From Microbacterium hydrocarbonoxydans (lineage in GTDB: Bacteria; Actinomycetota; Actinomycetes; Actinomycetales; Microbacteriaceae), in contig NZ_JYJB01000003.1 in assembly GCF_000956475.1 (NCBI RefSeq), positions 1 through 64,000 of the forward strand: 64,000 nucleotides of DNA, given 5' to 3'. The notes below the pieces were generated by a model, which did not search any database, was not told where the DNA came from, and saw only the letters and a list, made by a program, of their open reading frames with translations. The position numbers and the translations under genes were made by a program. This document shows, in pieces, positions 38,189-46,971 of this stretch (positions within the stretch are counted from its first letter, which is position 1; each line of letters starts with the position of its first letter).

Positions 38189-38944
38189 TCAGAGAGTCTT
38201 GAGCAGATCGTCGAGCTTGTCCGCCGTGTCTTCCCAGCCGTCGACCGCCACCGAGGGCACGCCGAGTGCGAGCACGGGGTAGTCATTGCCGCCTTCGTCG
38301 AGACGGTCGCCGTAGAACAGCATGGATGCGAGCGGGATGCCGGTGTGCTCCGCGAGCTGGGTCATGCCGTAGGCCTTGTCGATGCCCGCGCGGGTGATGT
38401 CGATCGACGTCGACCCCCCGGCGCGCACCTCGAGGTCGGGAAGTCGGGCCGCGACCGCTTCGCGGAGGGCCAGTCTCTTCGCGCCGGTGGGGTCCCAGGC
38501 ATGCTTGGCCTCGCCGGGCGCCTTCTGACCGAGAGCCGAGAAGGTGATCTGCGAGCCGCGGTCCTCGAGGATCTCGCCCCAGGGCTCCGCCTCCCACAGT
38601 CCCAGTCGTTCGGCCTCCTCGCGCAGGGCTGTCAGCGCTCTCGTCTTCTCGTCGTCGCTCAGATCGTGCGCGTACAGGGGTGCGAAGACGGTGCCGTCGT
38701 GGCGCAGGTAGCGCGTTCCGCACGTGGGAAGCAGATGCAGGCGGCCCAGGGGCGCAGCATCCGTCTCGCCGAGCTGAGCGATGACCTGAGAGCGGAACTG
38801 CTCCTCGTTGCCTCCCGAGATGATCGCGACCTCGACCCGCTCGAGCAGTGCGAGAAGCAGCTCGGCGATGCGGGGGCTGATGGGGCTCTTCGAGAGAGCG
38901 AGCGTGTCATCGAGGTCGAAGGCGACGAGGGCAGGCGTGGTCAT
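38189..38944 (-). CDS. HAD-IIB hydrolase, phosphomannomutase-like
   Basis: A 251-residue HAD protein with VAFDLDDTLALSKSPISPRI (nucleophile Asp10), AIISGGNEEQF (motif II) and the late motif FYGDRLDEGGNDYPVLALG. The sequence resembles eukaryotic-type phosphomannomutases and related sugar phosphatases. Which of the two activities it has is not clear. ATG 38944 overlaps the VanZ stop (ATGA). Confidence 0.82.
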   Translation of the reverse strand: MTTPALVAFDLDDTLALSKSPISPRIAELLLALLERVEVAIISGGNEEQFRSQVIAQLGETDAAPLGRLHLLPTCGTRYLRHDGTVFAPLYAHDLSDDEKTRALTALREEAERLGLWEAEPWGEILEDRGSQITFSALGQKAPGEAKHAWDPTGAKRLALREAVAARLPDLEVRAGGSTSIDITRAGIDKAYGMTQLAEHTGIPLASMLFYGDRLDEGGNDYPVLALGVPSVAVDGWEDTADKLDDLLKTL

Positions 38945-39414
38945 GATGCTTCCAGCGTAGGGGAGACGCGCGAGACGCGCGGGGCGAACAGAAGAGTGCA
39001 GAGCACGGCGACGAGCACGCCGAGGATCGCGCCGGTCGAGTTCGCCAGCACGTCGTTGACGGTGGCGGCGCGATGGGGAAGCGCGAAGCGCTGCGCGAGC
39101 TCGATCGTGAGGGAGATGCCGGGACCGATCAGGAGCGACACCGGCCAGGCGCGGCGCGGCAGCAGCACGAAGGCGAGGATGCCGACCGGGATGAAGACGA
39201 GGACGTTCGCGAGGATCTCGAGCTTCGTGAAGTCGAGAGATTCCCAGCCCAGGCGGTGGATGCCGCGGAGCACCGCGTCGAGGAGGTTCGGCATCTTCTC
39301 CTCCACACGGGAGGGCGTGAGGGTGAGCAGCGCGAGGCCGGCCAGGAACGGGATGCCGAGGATCAGTGCGACGGTGCGCGTGCGTCGGCGCGGGGGAGGC
39401 AAGAGCGTACTCAT
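38941..39414 (-). CDS. VanZ-family membrane protein
   Basis: A 157-residue protein with about four membrane helices and the VanZ-type segment ILANVLVFIPVGILAF followed by a polar loop and VNDVLANSTGAILGVLV. VanZ relatives confer low-level teicoplanin resistance in some hosts, but most have unknown roles. It is cotranscribed with the HAD gene. Confidence 0.82.
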   Translation of the reverse strand: MSTLLPPPRRRTRTVALILGIPFLAGLALLTLTPSRVEEKMPNLLDAVLRGIHRLGWESLDFTKLEILANVLVFIPVGILAFVLLPRRAWPVSLLIGPGISLTIELAQRFALPHRAATVNDVLANSTGAILGVLVAVLCTLLFAPRVSRVSPTLEAS

Positions 39415-39440
39415 GTGCGTTCCCTCGCTTTCGATACAGA

Positions 39441-39466
39441 GAAGGCCGCCCCTGAGGGCGGCCTTC
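39441..39466 (-). terminator. Terminator of tRNA-Pro
   Basis: The hairpin GAAGGCCGCCC-ctga-GGGCGGCCTTC lies ten bases beyond the tRNA 3' end on the minus strand and upstream of the VanZ gene. It is a strong GC stem with a tetraloop. Confidence 0.7.
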
Positions 39467-39474
39467 CGGTGTTA

Positions 39475-39552
<78 letters not shown>

Positions 39553-39703
39553 TTTTGCAACCCTCCGAGTCTACAAGAGAGGAGGGCGAAACAGCGAATC
39601 GGGGGAGTCGGATCGTCGTCACGACGGGTGAGCGCTCACGATGACGAATCCGAGGATGCCGTGGTGCGCGAGTTCGGGTGCTATCCGCGCCCGTGCCGCC
39701 GAC

Positions 39704-40255
39704 TCATCCTCCGGTCAGCATTCCGGTGAGGGCAGGGGCGACGATGAGTGCTCCCCACAGCGATGCCGAACCGATGAAGCCGATGCGCGCCGCGCGGCCG
39801 GGCCAGCCCTCGGCGTTCAGGCCGAGTGCACACACGATGTTGAGCGTGAGCAGCCCGACACTGCCCCCGAGCAGCGACTCGGAAAGGTGCCGAACCGTCT
39901 CGATGTGTGCCGGATCGACGTCGGTGCTGTAGATGTCTTCGAACGAGTTCAGCACGGCGCCTATGCAGGCACCCGCCCAGATGAACACGACGAGCGCGAC
40001 GGCCAGCCCCGGCGAGGCCGCGTACCCGTGTCGTCGGGAGGACCGGTAGAACACGAACATCGCGATCAGCGGCACCGAAGCCAGGGCCAGCGTGAGGATG
40101 CCGTCAGCGACACCGCTCTCGGCTCTCAGCGGCAGGGCGATCGAGTAGACGGCGCCGCTCGCGAGCAGCGCCGGCACCCCGGCGACAAGCATTGCGAACC
40201 AGTATCCGCCGAGCGGCCACGCGCTGGGCTCGCGTTCCGCCGCCGCGTGCGTCAT
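39704..40255 (-). CDS. Conserved membrane protein of unknown function
   Basis: A 183-residue protein from ATG 40255, chosen because it overlaps the upstream stop as ATGA. It has about five hydrophobic segments (from about 18-40, 50-68, 80-105, 130-152, 160-180) and no recognisable domain. It is last in a leftward operon of penicillin-binding protein, metallophosphoesterase and this protein, so an envelope function is plausible but unproven. The 150 bases between it and tRNA-Pro show nothing I can name. Confidence 0.6.
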   Translation of the reverse strand: MTHAAAEREPSAWPLGGYWFAMLVAGVPALLASGAVYSIALPLRAESGVADGILTLALASVPLIAMFVFYRSSRRHGYAASPGLAVALVVFIWAGACIGAVLNSFEDIYSTDVDPAHIETVRHLSESLLGGSVGLLTLNIVCALGLNAEGWPGRAARIGFIGSASLWGALIVAPALTGMLTGG

Positions 40256-41184
40256 CGCGCCGTCAGCGTCAGAAGCGTCGCCTCCGGCCGGCACGCGAAG
40301 CGCACGGGGGCATAGATCGAGTGACCGCAGCCGGCGCTCACGTTGAGCGGCGCGGTGCGGTGATCATGCGTCCAGGTGCTGAGACCCTTCGCCTGCTTGA
40401 GCGGGATGTCGCAGTTCGCGACGAGCGCTCCGAAGCCGGGGAGGCACACCTGCCCGCCGTGCGTGTGGCCCCCGAAGATCGCGTCGGCGCCGAGGTCGAT
40501 GAAATCGTTCAGCACCCGCTGATAGGGCGCGTGGGTCACACCGATGACCGACGCGCCGTCGGGCCGCGGGCCGAGAGCGTCGATCGCCGCGGGGAGGTCT
40601 TCCAGGCGGTCCCAGTCGCGATGCGCGTCGTCGACGCCGAAGAAGTCGACCGTGTTGCCTGCGACCTCCAGGCGGGCGGCGGTGTTGTTCAGATCGGTCC
40701 AGCCCAGCTCGTGGGTGAAGAACGAGTCCATCGCGGCGGTGTCGAGCTCAGGCGCCTTGCGGTGCCGCTTCGATGGCCCGGAGAAGTACCGCAGAGGGTT
40801 GCGCGGCGAGGGCTCTGAGACGTCGTTCGAGCCGTGTACGAAGACCCCGGGGATGCCGGCGAAGGGCTCGAACGCCCGGCGGACCCCCTCGAGCCCATCA
40901 CGATGTCCGAGGTTGTCGCCCGTGTTCACGATGAGATCGGGCTGAAGCTGCGCCAGCGACGCGAGCCAGTCCTGCTTGCGATGCTGCCAGGGGGCCATGT
41001 GCGCATCGGAGATGTGCAGCACCTTCAGGGGTGCGGAGCCGGGAGCCAGAGCGGATGCCGTCGCCTCCCGCACCGTGAAGAGGTAGCGCTCGATGCCGAT
41101 GCCCCAGACAGCCGCGGCAGCGCCAGCGGCCCCCACCGCGCCGAGCGCGATGAGGGCCGGGTGGGCCGAGCGGTTCGACGTCAC
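40252..41184 (-). CDS. Membrane-anchored metallophosphoesterase
   Basis: A 310-residue calcineurin-like phosphoesterase. One N-terminal hydrophobic segment precedes the metal-binding motifs in order: HISDAHMAP (DxH), VNTGDNLG (GDxx), VHGSNDVS (GNxx-like, Ser-Asn-Asp), VTHAPYQR and GGHTHGGQVCLP. GTG 41184 overlaps the PBP stop (GTGA); GTG 41190 is another option. Similar genes commonly follow ponA in actinobacteria. Substrate unknown; YkuE-like enzymes act at the membrane. Confidence 0.85.
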   Translation of the reverse strand: MTSNRSAHPALIALGAVGAAGAAAAVWGIGIERYLFTVREATASALAPGSAPLKVLHISDAHMAPWQHRKQDWLASLAQLQPDLIVNTGDNLGHRDGLEGVRRAFEPFAGIPGVFVHGSNDVSEPSPRNPLRYFSGPSKRHRKAPELDTAAMDSFFTHELGWTDLNNTAARLEVAGNTVDFFGVDDAHRDWDRLEDLPAAIDALGPRPDGASVIGVTHAPYQRVLNDFIDLGADAIFGGHTHGGQVCLPGFGALVANCDIPLKQAKGLSTWTHDHRTAPLNVSAGCGHSIYAPVRFACRPEATLLTLTAR

Positions 41185-43772
41185 TGGCACGTGACCTGTA
41201 TCGTCGTGGCCTTGTTCGCCGCAGTGCCGGCAGCAGGATCAGTGTTGGCGACCTTCGCATTCGGCGGGTTGCAGGAGTTGTCGAACGCGATCGAGGTGAA
41301 GCCGGCGCCGAACAGAGTGTTCTGTGCGGCCGCCTTCGATTCTCCGATCACGGATGCAGGAATCGTCGCGCCTGAGCCGTTGCTCGGAGAGATGGTGATT
41401 GTCATCCCCGTGGCAGCCTGGCCCGACGGGTCCTGCGCGACGATGATGTTCGTCGCCTGATCGCTGTCGACAGGTGCTCCCACGGCAGCGGTGAAACCGG
41501 CGGCTTCCAGCGTGGCCGTCGCCTGCTCGATCGTCTGGCCGACCACGTTCGGCACGTCAGCGGTCACCTGCTTGGTGAGCTTGTCGTCGGGCTTCGGGAA
41601 CGGGTCTCCGCCGAAGGTCGCGTTGGCGGCGGTCTGAATCGCCTTCGCCAGCCCGTATCGGATGTTGTTCAGCGGGGTGCCGTCGCCGTTCCGGAACCGA
41701 CTGAGGTTCTCTCGCCCATCGATGTTGCCGACCCAGACCGCGGTCGTGACCTTGGTGCTGGATTCGATGAGCATCGTGTGCTCCTTCTCAGCAGTACCGG
41801 TCTTGCCGATGACCTGGATGCCGTCGTTGGGCTTGGCGTTGCCACCCGTTCCGCCCTCCATCACACCGCGCAGTGCGAAGGCTGCTGTTGCGGCCACCTC
41901 CGGGGTGAGCACCTGGGTGCAGGTGGTCTCGGGGATCTTTCGCTCCTGACCGTCGCTGCCGACCACGCGGTCGATCGCCTTCGGCTCGCAGAACACGCCG
42001 TTGTTGGCCACGGCGGCGTACGCCCCGGCCATCTGCAGAGGGGCGACGCTCTTCGAACCGAGGACCGACGGGAACGGCGCGTTCGGCGACGTGTTGGCGT
42101 TCGTGCCGCCGACGGTGATGTCATCGCCGTTTCCGTAGTGCACGCCGAGGCTCTTGGCCACCTCGTTGATCTTGCAGAGGTCGAGTTGCTGGGCCATCGC
42201 GAGGAAGCCCGTGTTCAGCGACTGAGCGGTGAACCGCGCGACGCTGCTGACGGAACCGCCTCCGTTGCCGAAGTTGTTGATCTTCTCCTTGTTGGTGACC
42301 TTCTCACCGCAGACCGTGAACGGGCTGATGACCCTGAGGCGCCCGTCGAGCACCTGGTTCACCGAGTGCCCGGTGTTGAGCCATTCGAGGAGCGTGAACA
42401 GCTTGTAGGTCGAGCCGGTCTCGAATCCGTACGTGCTGCCGCCGTGCTGCCGGTCGGCAGCGAAGACCTGCGAGGTCTCGCCGGCGGCGAGATTGGCGGT
42501 CGTCGTCTCGTTGAACGCGGTGTTCTGCGCCATCGCGAGGATGCGGCCGGTGGTCGCTTCGAGCGAGACGCCCGTGCCGCCGACGAGGATGCCGGGCAGA
42601 GACTGCGGCACGCGCGCGTGCACGGCCTCGACGGCAGGCTGCTGAAGACGCATGTCGAGCGTGGTGTAGATCTGCATGCCGCCGCGGCGCAGGTTGGCGC
42701 GTCGCTCTTCGACGCTGTCGCCGAACGCAGGATCGCTCTCGATGACCGACTTCACGTACTGGCAGAAGTATGCGTTGTCGCCGGCCGTGGTGCATCCCTG
42801 GGCTGTCGTCTTGATCGCGGGCGTGATGGGCGTCGCGTAGGCCTCGTCGTACTGGGCCTGCGTGATCTTGCCGTCCTTCAGCATCCGATCGAGAACGTAG
42901 TTCCGACGCTCGAGGGTCTTGGCGTAGCCGTCAGCCTCGCCATTGTGAGCGACGCCGTCCTTGTCGGTCCAGGTGCCGCCGGGCAGGTCGATCCGAAGAG
43001 TGTTCGGCTCCTGCACCATGCCCGCGATGGTCGCCGCCTGCGCGACAGTGAGGTTGGCTGCCGTGGTCGAGAAGTAGCGGTTGGCGGCGGCCTCGATGCC
43101 GTACACCTGGCCGCCGAAGCTCGAGATGTTCAGATAGCCGAGCAGGATGTCGTTCTTCGAGTACTCCTTCTCGATCTGCAGCGCATAGCGCATCTCGCGC
43201 AGCTTGCGCTCCATGCCCTCGCTGCCGGTCGCGATCGCGTACTTGCTCCAGCACTCGTTGACGAGCTCGTCGTAGTTGTCGGCCGAGGTGTCGACGTTCT
43301 GCTCGCACTCCTGGATCTGCACGTTCTTCACGTACTGCTGCGTGATCGTCGAGGCGCCGCGGTCGGTCGATCCGACGACGTTGCCGAACGCGGCCTTGAT
43401 GGTCGCCCCGAGGTTCACGCCGCCGTGCGTGTAGAAGTTCTTGTCCTCACTGGAGAGGATCGCGTCGTACATGACCGGCGCGATCTGGTCGTAGTTCAGC
43501 GGGATGCGGTTCTGCTCGTAGAACGACGCCAGCGGGTACGGATTGCCATCCGTGCCAGTGGCGTAGATCGTGGACTGCTCCATCGGAGAGTTGACCTTGA
43601 GGTTCTCGGGCAGCTTCTCGAAGAGGGAGAGGGCGGTGGAACCCGTGATGCCCGTCATTGCGAGGACGGGGGTGACGCTGGCCGTGACGAGGAGGCCGGC
43701 GACGACGCTGAGCCCGACGAGCCCGACGAGGCCGCCGAGCACGCTCTTCACCGTGCGATTCTTTTGGGGCAT
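41181..43772 (-). CDS. Bifunctional class A penicillin-binding protein with PASTA domains
   Basis: An 863-residue protein: N-terminal membrane anchor (about 10-38); GT51 glycosyltransferase with SSEDKNFYTHGGV (Glu109) and STITQQYVKN; transpeptidase with GSTYK (nucleophile Ser454), SLN (518-520) and KTGT (Lys657); and two C-terminal PASTA repeats (about 739-800 and 803-863), which sense muropeptides or beta-lactams. It polymerises and crosslinks peptidoglycan outside the membrane. The start MPQKNRTVKS is preceded by TACGAT seven bases away on the minus strand, suggesting a leaderless message. Confidence 0.95.
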   Translation of the reverse strand: MPQKNRTVKSVLGGLVGLVGLSVVAGLLVTASVTPVLAMTGITGSTALSLFEKLPENLKVNSPMEQSTIYATGTDGNPYPLASFYEQNRIPLNYDQIAPVMYDAILSSEDKNFYTHGGVNLGATIKAAFGNVVGSTDRGASTITQQYVKNVQIQECEQNVDTSADNYDELVNECWSKYAIATGSEGMERKLREMRYALQIEKEYSKNDILLGYLNISSFGGQVYGIEAAANRYFSTTAANLTVAQAATIAGMVQEPNTLRIDLPGGTWTDKDGVAHNGEADGYAKTLERRNYVLDRMLKDGKITQAQYDEAYATPITPAIKTTAQGCTTAGDNAYFCQYVKSVIESDPAFGDSVEERRANLRRGGMQIYTTLDMRLQQPAVEAVHARVPQSLPGILVGGTGVSLEATTGRILAMAQNTAFNETTTANLAAGETSQVFAADRQHGGSTYGFETGSTYKLFTLLEWLNTGHSVNQVLDGRLRVISPFTVCGEKVTNKEKINNFGNGGGSVSSVARFTAQSLNTGFLAMAQQLDLCKINEVAKSLGVHYGNGDDITVGGTNANTSPNAPFPSVLGSKSVAPLQMAGAYAAVANNGVFCEPKAIDRVVGSDGQERKIPETTCTQVLTPEVAATAAFALRGVMEGGTGGNAKPNDGIQVIGKTGTAEKEHTMLIESSTKVTTAVWVGNIDGRENLSRFRNGDGTPLNNIRYGLAKAIQTAANATFGGDPFPKPDDKLTKQVTADVPNVVGQTIEQATATLEAAGFTAAVGAPVDSDQATNIIVAQDPSGQAATGMTITISPSNGSGATIPASVIGESKAAAQNTLFGAGFTSIAFDNSCNPPNAKVANTDPAAGTAANKATTIQVTCQ

Positions 43773-43838
43773 ACGCTTGATCGTAAGGGAGTTCCCTGAA
43801 TAACAGCTTTCGACGGCCCGAGCGCGCATAGGAGTGCC

Positions 43839-44063
43839 ATGACCACGTGGGAATATCTGACCACGCCCCTGCTGATCCACAACACGGCTGCGATCCTCAA
43901 CAACTGGGGGAAGCAGGGCTGGGAGCTCGTGCAGGTCGTGACCGGACCCGAGGGCGGACTGGTCGCCTACTTCAAGCGCCCCGTGACCGGCGATTCCTCG
44001 GCCAACGCGGGGCTCGCGGCCGCTGCCGAGGCGTCTCGCCAGTTCGAGGGAGGAGCAGCGTGA
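43839..44063 (+). CDS. DUF4177-type small protein
   Basis: A 74-residue protein beginning MTTWEYLTTPLLIHNTAAILNNWGKQGWELVQVV; the WEY... and GKQGWELVQV elements match the DUF4177 family of small proteins. Function unknown. It overlaps the RidA gene by GTGA, so the two are translated together; this pair next to ponA is common in related genomes. Confidence 0.8.
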   Translation: MTTWEYLTTPLLIHNTAAILNNWGKQGWELVQVVTGPEGGLVAYFKRPVTGDSSANAGLAAAAEASRQFEGGAA

Positions 44064-44518
44064 GCGTCGCCGACCGCCTCGCCGAGCTCGGCATCGAGCT
44101 GCCCGCCGTCGCGGCCCCCGTCGCCGCGTACGTGCCCGCCGTCGTCCACGGCGACCTCGTGTACACCTCGGGTCAGCTCCCGTTCTCGGATGGCGTGCTT
44201 CCCGCCACCGGCAAGGTGGGCGCGGAGGTCTCGGCCGAGCACGCGAATGCGTACGCCCGCACCTGTGCACTGAACGCGCTCGCGGCCGCGGCGGATGCTG
44301 CCGGCGGGATCGAGCGCATCGCCGGGGTGCTGCGTGTCGGCGGCTTCGTGGCGTCCACGCCCGACTTCACGGGACAGCCCGGCGTGATCAACGGAGCCAG
44401 CAACGTACTCGGCGAGATCTTCGGCGACGCCGGACGCCACGCCCGTGCCGCTGTCGGCGTGCCCGTGCTTCCGCTGGACAGCCCGGTCGAGGTCGAGGTC
44501 ACCTTCACCCTCGCCTGA
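44060..44518 (+). CDS. RidA-family protein
   Basis: A 152-residue RidA/YjgF-type protein (VHGDLVYTSGQLPFSDGVLPATGKVG; C-terminal VPVLPLDSPVEVEVTFTLA). Family members hydrolyse reactive enamine/imine intermediates released by PLP enzymes, but this clade lacks the classical Arg signature in the C-terminal part as far as I can see, so activity is uncertain. GTG 44060 overlaps the DUF4177 stop. Confidence 0.85.
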   Translation: MSVADRLAELGIELPAVAAPVAAYVPAVVHGDLVYTSGQLPFSDGVLPATGKVGAEVSAEHANAYARTCALNALAAAADAAGGIERIAGVLRVGGFVASTPDFTGQPGVINGASNVLGEIFGDAGRHARAAVGVPVLPLDSPVEVEVTFTLA

Positions 44519-44532
44519 CGCTCAGCGTTCCA

Positions 44533-44574
44533 GACGAAACGCCTCATGATCCGCGGAACATGAGGCGTTTCGTC
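44533..44574. terminator. Bidirectional terminator between RidA and acs
   Basis: The perfect 16-base stem GACGAAACGCCTCATG / CATGAGGCGTTTCGTC (44533-44548 with 44559-44574) lies between two convergent genes. Confidence 0.85.
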
Positions 44575-44593
44575 TCGCTACGCTCGCTCAACG
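44566..44593. repeat. Dispersed intergenic repeat, second family, copy 2
   Basis: CGTTTCGTCTCGCTACGCTC followed by GCTCAACG closely matches 7249-7280. It overlaps the right arm of the terminator, so the repeat may have supplied part of that hairpin. Confidence 0.5.
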
Positions 44594-44621
44594 TGCGGTG
44601 AGGTTCAACGACCGGCTGGGG

Positions 44622-46589
44622 TCACTTCACCTGCGCGGAGATGATGCTCATCACGGCCGTGTCCGCGAGCGTGGTGGTGTCGCCGACCTCGCGGCCCTCA
44701 GCGACATCGCGCAGCAGGCGCCGCATGATCTTGCCCGAGCGGGTCTTGGGCAGCTCGCCGACGATGTAGACGTCGCGGGGGCGAGCGATCGCGCCGATCT
44801 GCTCGCCGACCCAGAGCCGCAGCTGCTGCGCCAGGCCTGCCGGGTCGTGCGCGGCGAGGTAGCTCTCCTTGATGATCACGAAGGCGACGACCGCCTGCCC
44901 GGTCGTCTCATCCGAGGCGCCCACGACCGCCGCCTCGGCTGTCGCCTCGTGCGCGACCAGCGACGACTCGATCTCGGCGGTCGAGAGCCGGTGCCCGGAG
45001 ACGTTCATGACGTCATCCACCCGTCCGAGCAGCCACAGGTCGCCATCGTCGTCGAGCCTGGCGCCGTCTCCGGCGAAGTAGTAGCCCTGCTCCTCGAACT
45101 TCTCCCAGTAGGTCTCCTTGTAGCGCTCGGGGTCGCCCCAGATGCCGCGGAGCATGCTCGGCCACGGCTCGGTGATCACCAGCAGTCCGCCGTTGCCGTT
45201 GCCGACCTCGACGCCCGACTCGTCGACCACGTCGATCGAGATCCCCGGCAGAGGAACCTGTGCCGAGCCGGGCTTCGTCGCTGTGACGCCTGCCAGAGCC
45301 GACACCATGATCGCCCCGGTCTCTGTCTGCCACCACGTGTCGACGATCGGCGTCTTGCCGGCGCCGATGACCTCGCGGTACCACATCCATGCCTCGGGGT
45401 TGATGGGCTCGCCCACGGAGCCGAGCACGCGCAACGACGTCAGATCGAACTTGTTCGGCACCGCCCGCCCGATCTTCATGAACGAGCGAATCGCTGTCGG
45501 CGCCGTGTAGAAGATCGACACCTTGTACTTCTCGATGATCTCCCACCACCGGCCCGGGTGCGGAGCATCGGGGGTTCCCTCGTACAGCACCTGCGTGGCG
45601 CCGTTCGCGAGCGGTCCGTATGTCACGTAGCTGTGCCCCGTGACCCAGCCGATGTCGGCGGTGCACCAGTAGACATCGGTCTCCGGGTGCAGGTCGAACA
45701 CGTACTTGTGTGAATAGGAGGCCTGGGTCAGGTAGCCGCCGGACGTGTGCAGGATGCCCTTCGGCTTCCCCGTGGTTCCCGAGGTGTACAGGATGAACAG
45801 CGGGTTCTCCGCGGGGAACGGCTGCGCCTCGTGATCGGCGGATGCGGACGGTACCGCGTCGTGCCACCAGACATCACGATCGTCGTTCCAGTCCACCTCG
45901 TTGCCGCCGCGCTTGACGACGAGAACGTGCTCGACCGTCTGCTGCTCGCCCTCGCCGCGGTCGGCCAGCGCCTGGTCGACGGCCGGCTTCAGCGGGGATA
46001 CCTTGCCCTTGCGGTAGCCGCCGTCTGCCGTGATGACGAGCTTCGCGCCGGCGTCGTCGATGCGCGAGCGCAGGCTGTCGGCGCTGAAGCCGCCGAAGAC
46101 GACGGAGTGGATCGCGCCGAGGCGTGCGACGGCGAGCATCGAGGCGATCGCCTCCGGGATCATCGGGAGGTAGATCGCGACGCGGTCGCCCTGGCCGACG
46201 CCGAGGTCCTGGAGCACGTTCGCCACGCGCTTGACCTCGTCGGTCAGCTCGGCGTAGCTGATGGCGCGCGAGTCGCCGGGCTCGCCCTCCCAGTACAGGG
46301 CGATGCGGTCGCCGTTACCTGCCTCGACGTGACGGTCGAGGCAGTTGTACGAGACGTTCAGCGCGCCGTCGTCGAACCACTTCGCGAACGGCGGTGTGGA
46401 CCAGTCGAGCACCTGCGTGAAGGGCTTGTGCCAGTGCAGGAGGTCGCGCGACTGCTCGGCCCAGAATCCTTCGCGGTCGGCGGCTGCTCGTTCGTAGAGC
46501 GCGGGGGACGCGATGGACTGCGCCACGAATTCCTCGGACGGCGGGAACTGGCGGGTCTCATCGAGAAGGTGATCGATCTGGCTGCTCAT
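44622..46589 (-). CDS. acs: Acetyl-CoA synthetase (AMP-forming)
   Basis: A 655-residue ANL-superfamily enzyme with the AMP-binding motif LYTSGTTGKPKGILHT, the hinge region SGHRLSTAEIE and the acetylatable C-terminal lysine in LPKTRSGKIMRRLLR. It activates acetate to acetyl-CoA through acetyl-AMP. ATG 46589 has AAAGGAG upstream; the longer in-frame extension to 46883 encodes nothing recognisable. Adjacency to a Tad locus is typical of actinobacteria. Confidence 0.96.
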   Translation of the reverse strand: MSSQIDHLLDETRQFPPSEEFVAQSIASPALYERAAADREGFWAEQSRDLLHWHKPFTQVLDWSTPPFAKWFDDGALNVSYNCLDRHVEAGNGDRIALYWEGEPGDSRAISYAELTDEVKRVANVLQDLGVGQGDRVAIYLPMIPEAIASMLAVARLGAIHSVVFGGFSADSLRSRIDDAGAKLVITADGGYRKGKVSPLKPAVDQALADRGEGEQQTVEHVLVVKRGGNEVDWNDDRDVWWHDAVPSASADHEAQPFPAENPLFILYTSGTTGKPKGILHTSGGYLTQASYSHKYVFDLHPETDVYWCTADIGWVTGHSYVTYGPLANGATQVLYEGTPDAPHPGRWWEIIEKYKVSIFYTAPTAIRSFMKIGRAVPNKFDLTSLRVLGSVGEPINPEAWMWYREVIGAGKTPIVDTWWQTETGAIMVSALAGVTATKPGSAQVPLPGISIDVVDESGVEVGNGNGGLLVITEPWPSMLRGIWGDPERYKETYWEKFEEQGYYFAGDGARLDDDGDLWLLGRVDDVMNVSGHRLSTAEIESSLVAHEATAEAAVVGASDETTGQAVVAFVIIKESYLAAHDPAGLAQQLRLWVGEQIGAIARPRDVYIVGELPKTRSGKIMRRLLRDVAEGREVGDTTTLADTAVMSIISAQVK

Positions 46590-46971
46590 CGGAAGGCGCT
46601 CCTTTGCGGCGATGGGTGTCGTGCGCGCCGGACGGCGACGAGATCGGCGTCCGGCAGGCGCCAATCTAGTCTCGGGCCCGGACAGCGCATACTGCTGAAA
46701 GTCGGTAGTGCTGCGGGTTTTGTCAGGACGGTCGCCTTGCGTACACTCGACCACAGCCGAATTCTCATTCCGGCCTTGGCGCGCCCGATTCCCCCGATCG
46801 GACGCCGCCCTGGGCGGCATCTCGTTCCCCCCGCGAGGTGCCGCCCTCTCCATGTCGGAGCGGTCCCCGCCTGCCCTGCACAATCACGTTCGACCACGAC
46901 TTCTGCACAGAACGCGCGGATCGAACCGGATCGCTCGGCGGCGGAAGAGCGCTTCGGCCTACCGTCGGGGC
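46590..46971. other. 382-base intergenic region between divergent acs and tadA
   Basis: Contains the ribosome-binding site of acs (minus strand, just after 46589) and the -10 TACCGT (46960-46965) of the tadA gene. TTGCGT (46735-46740) and TACACT (46742-46747) are promoter-like but badly spaced. No conserved ORF or clear hairpin was noticed, and the acs promoter was not located with confidence. Confidence 0.4.

Noticed and set aside
41778..43799. 673-codon open frame on the plus strand
   Set aside because: Antisense to the penicillin-binding protein gene, which has every catalytic motif.
46735..46747. TTGCGT/TACACT as the tadA or acs promoter
   Set aside because: The boxes are one base apart, not 16-18, so they cannot be one promoter.
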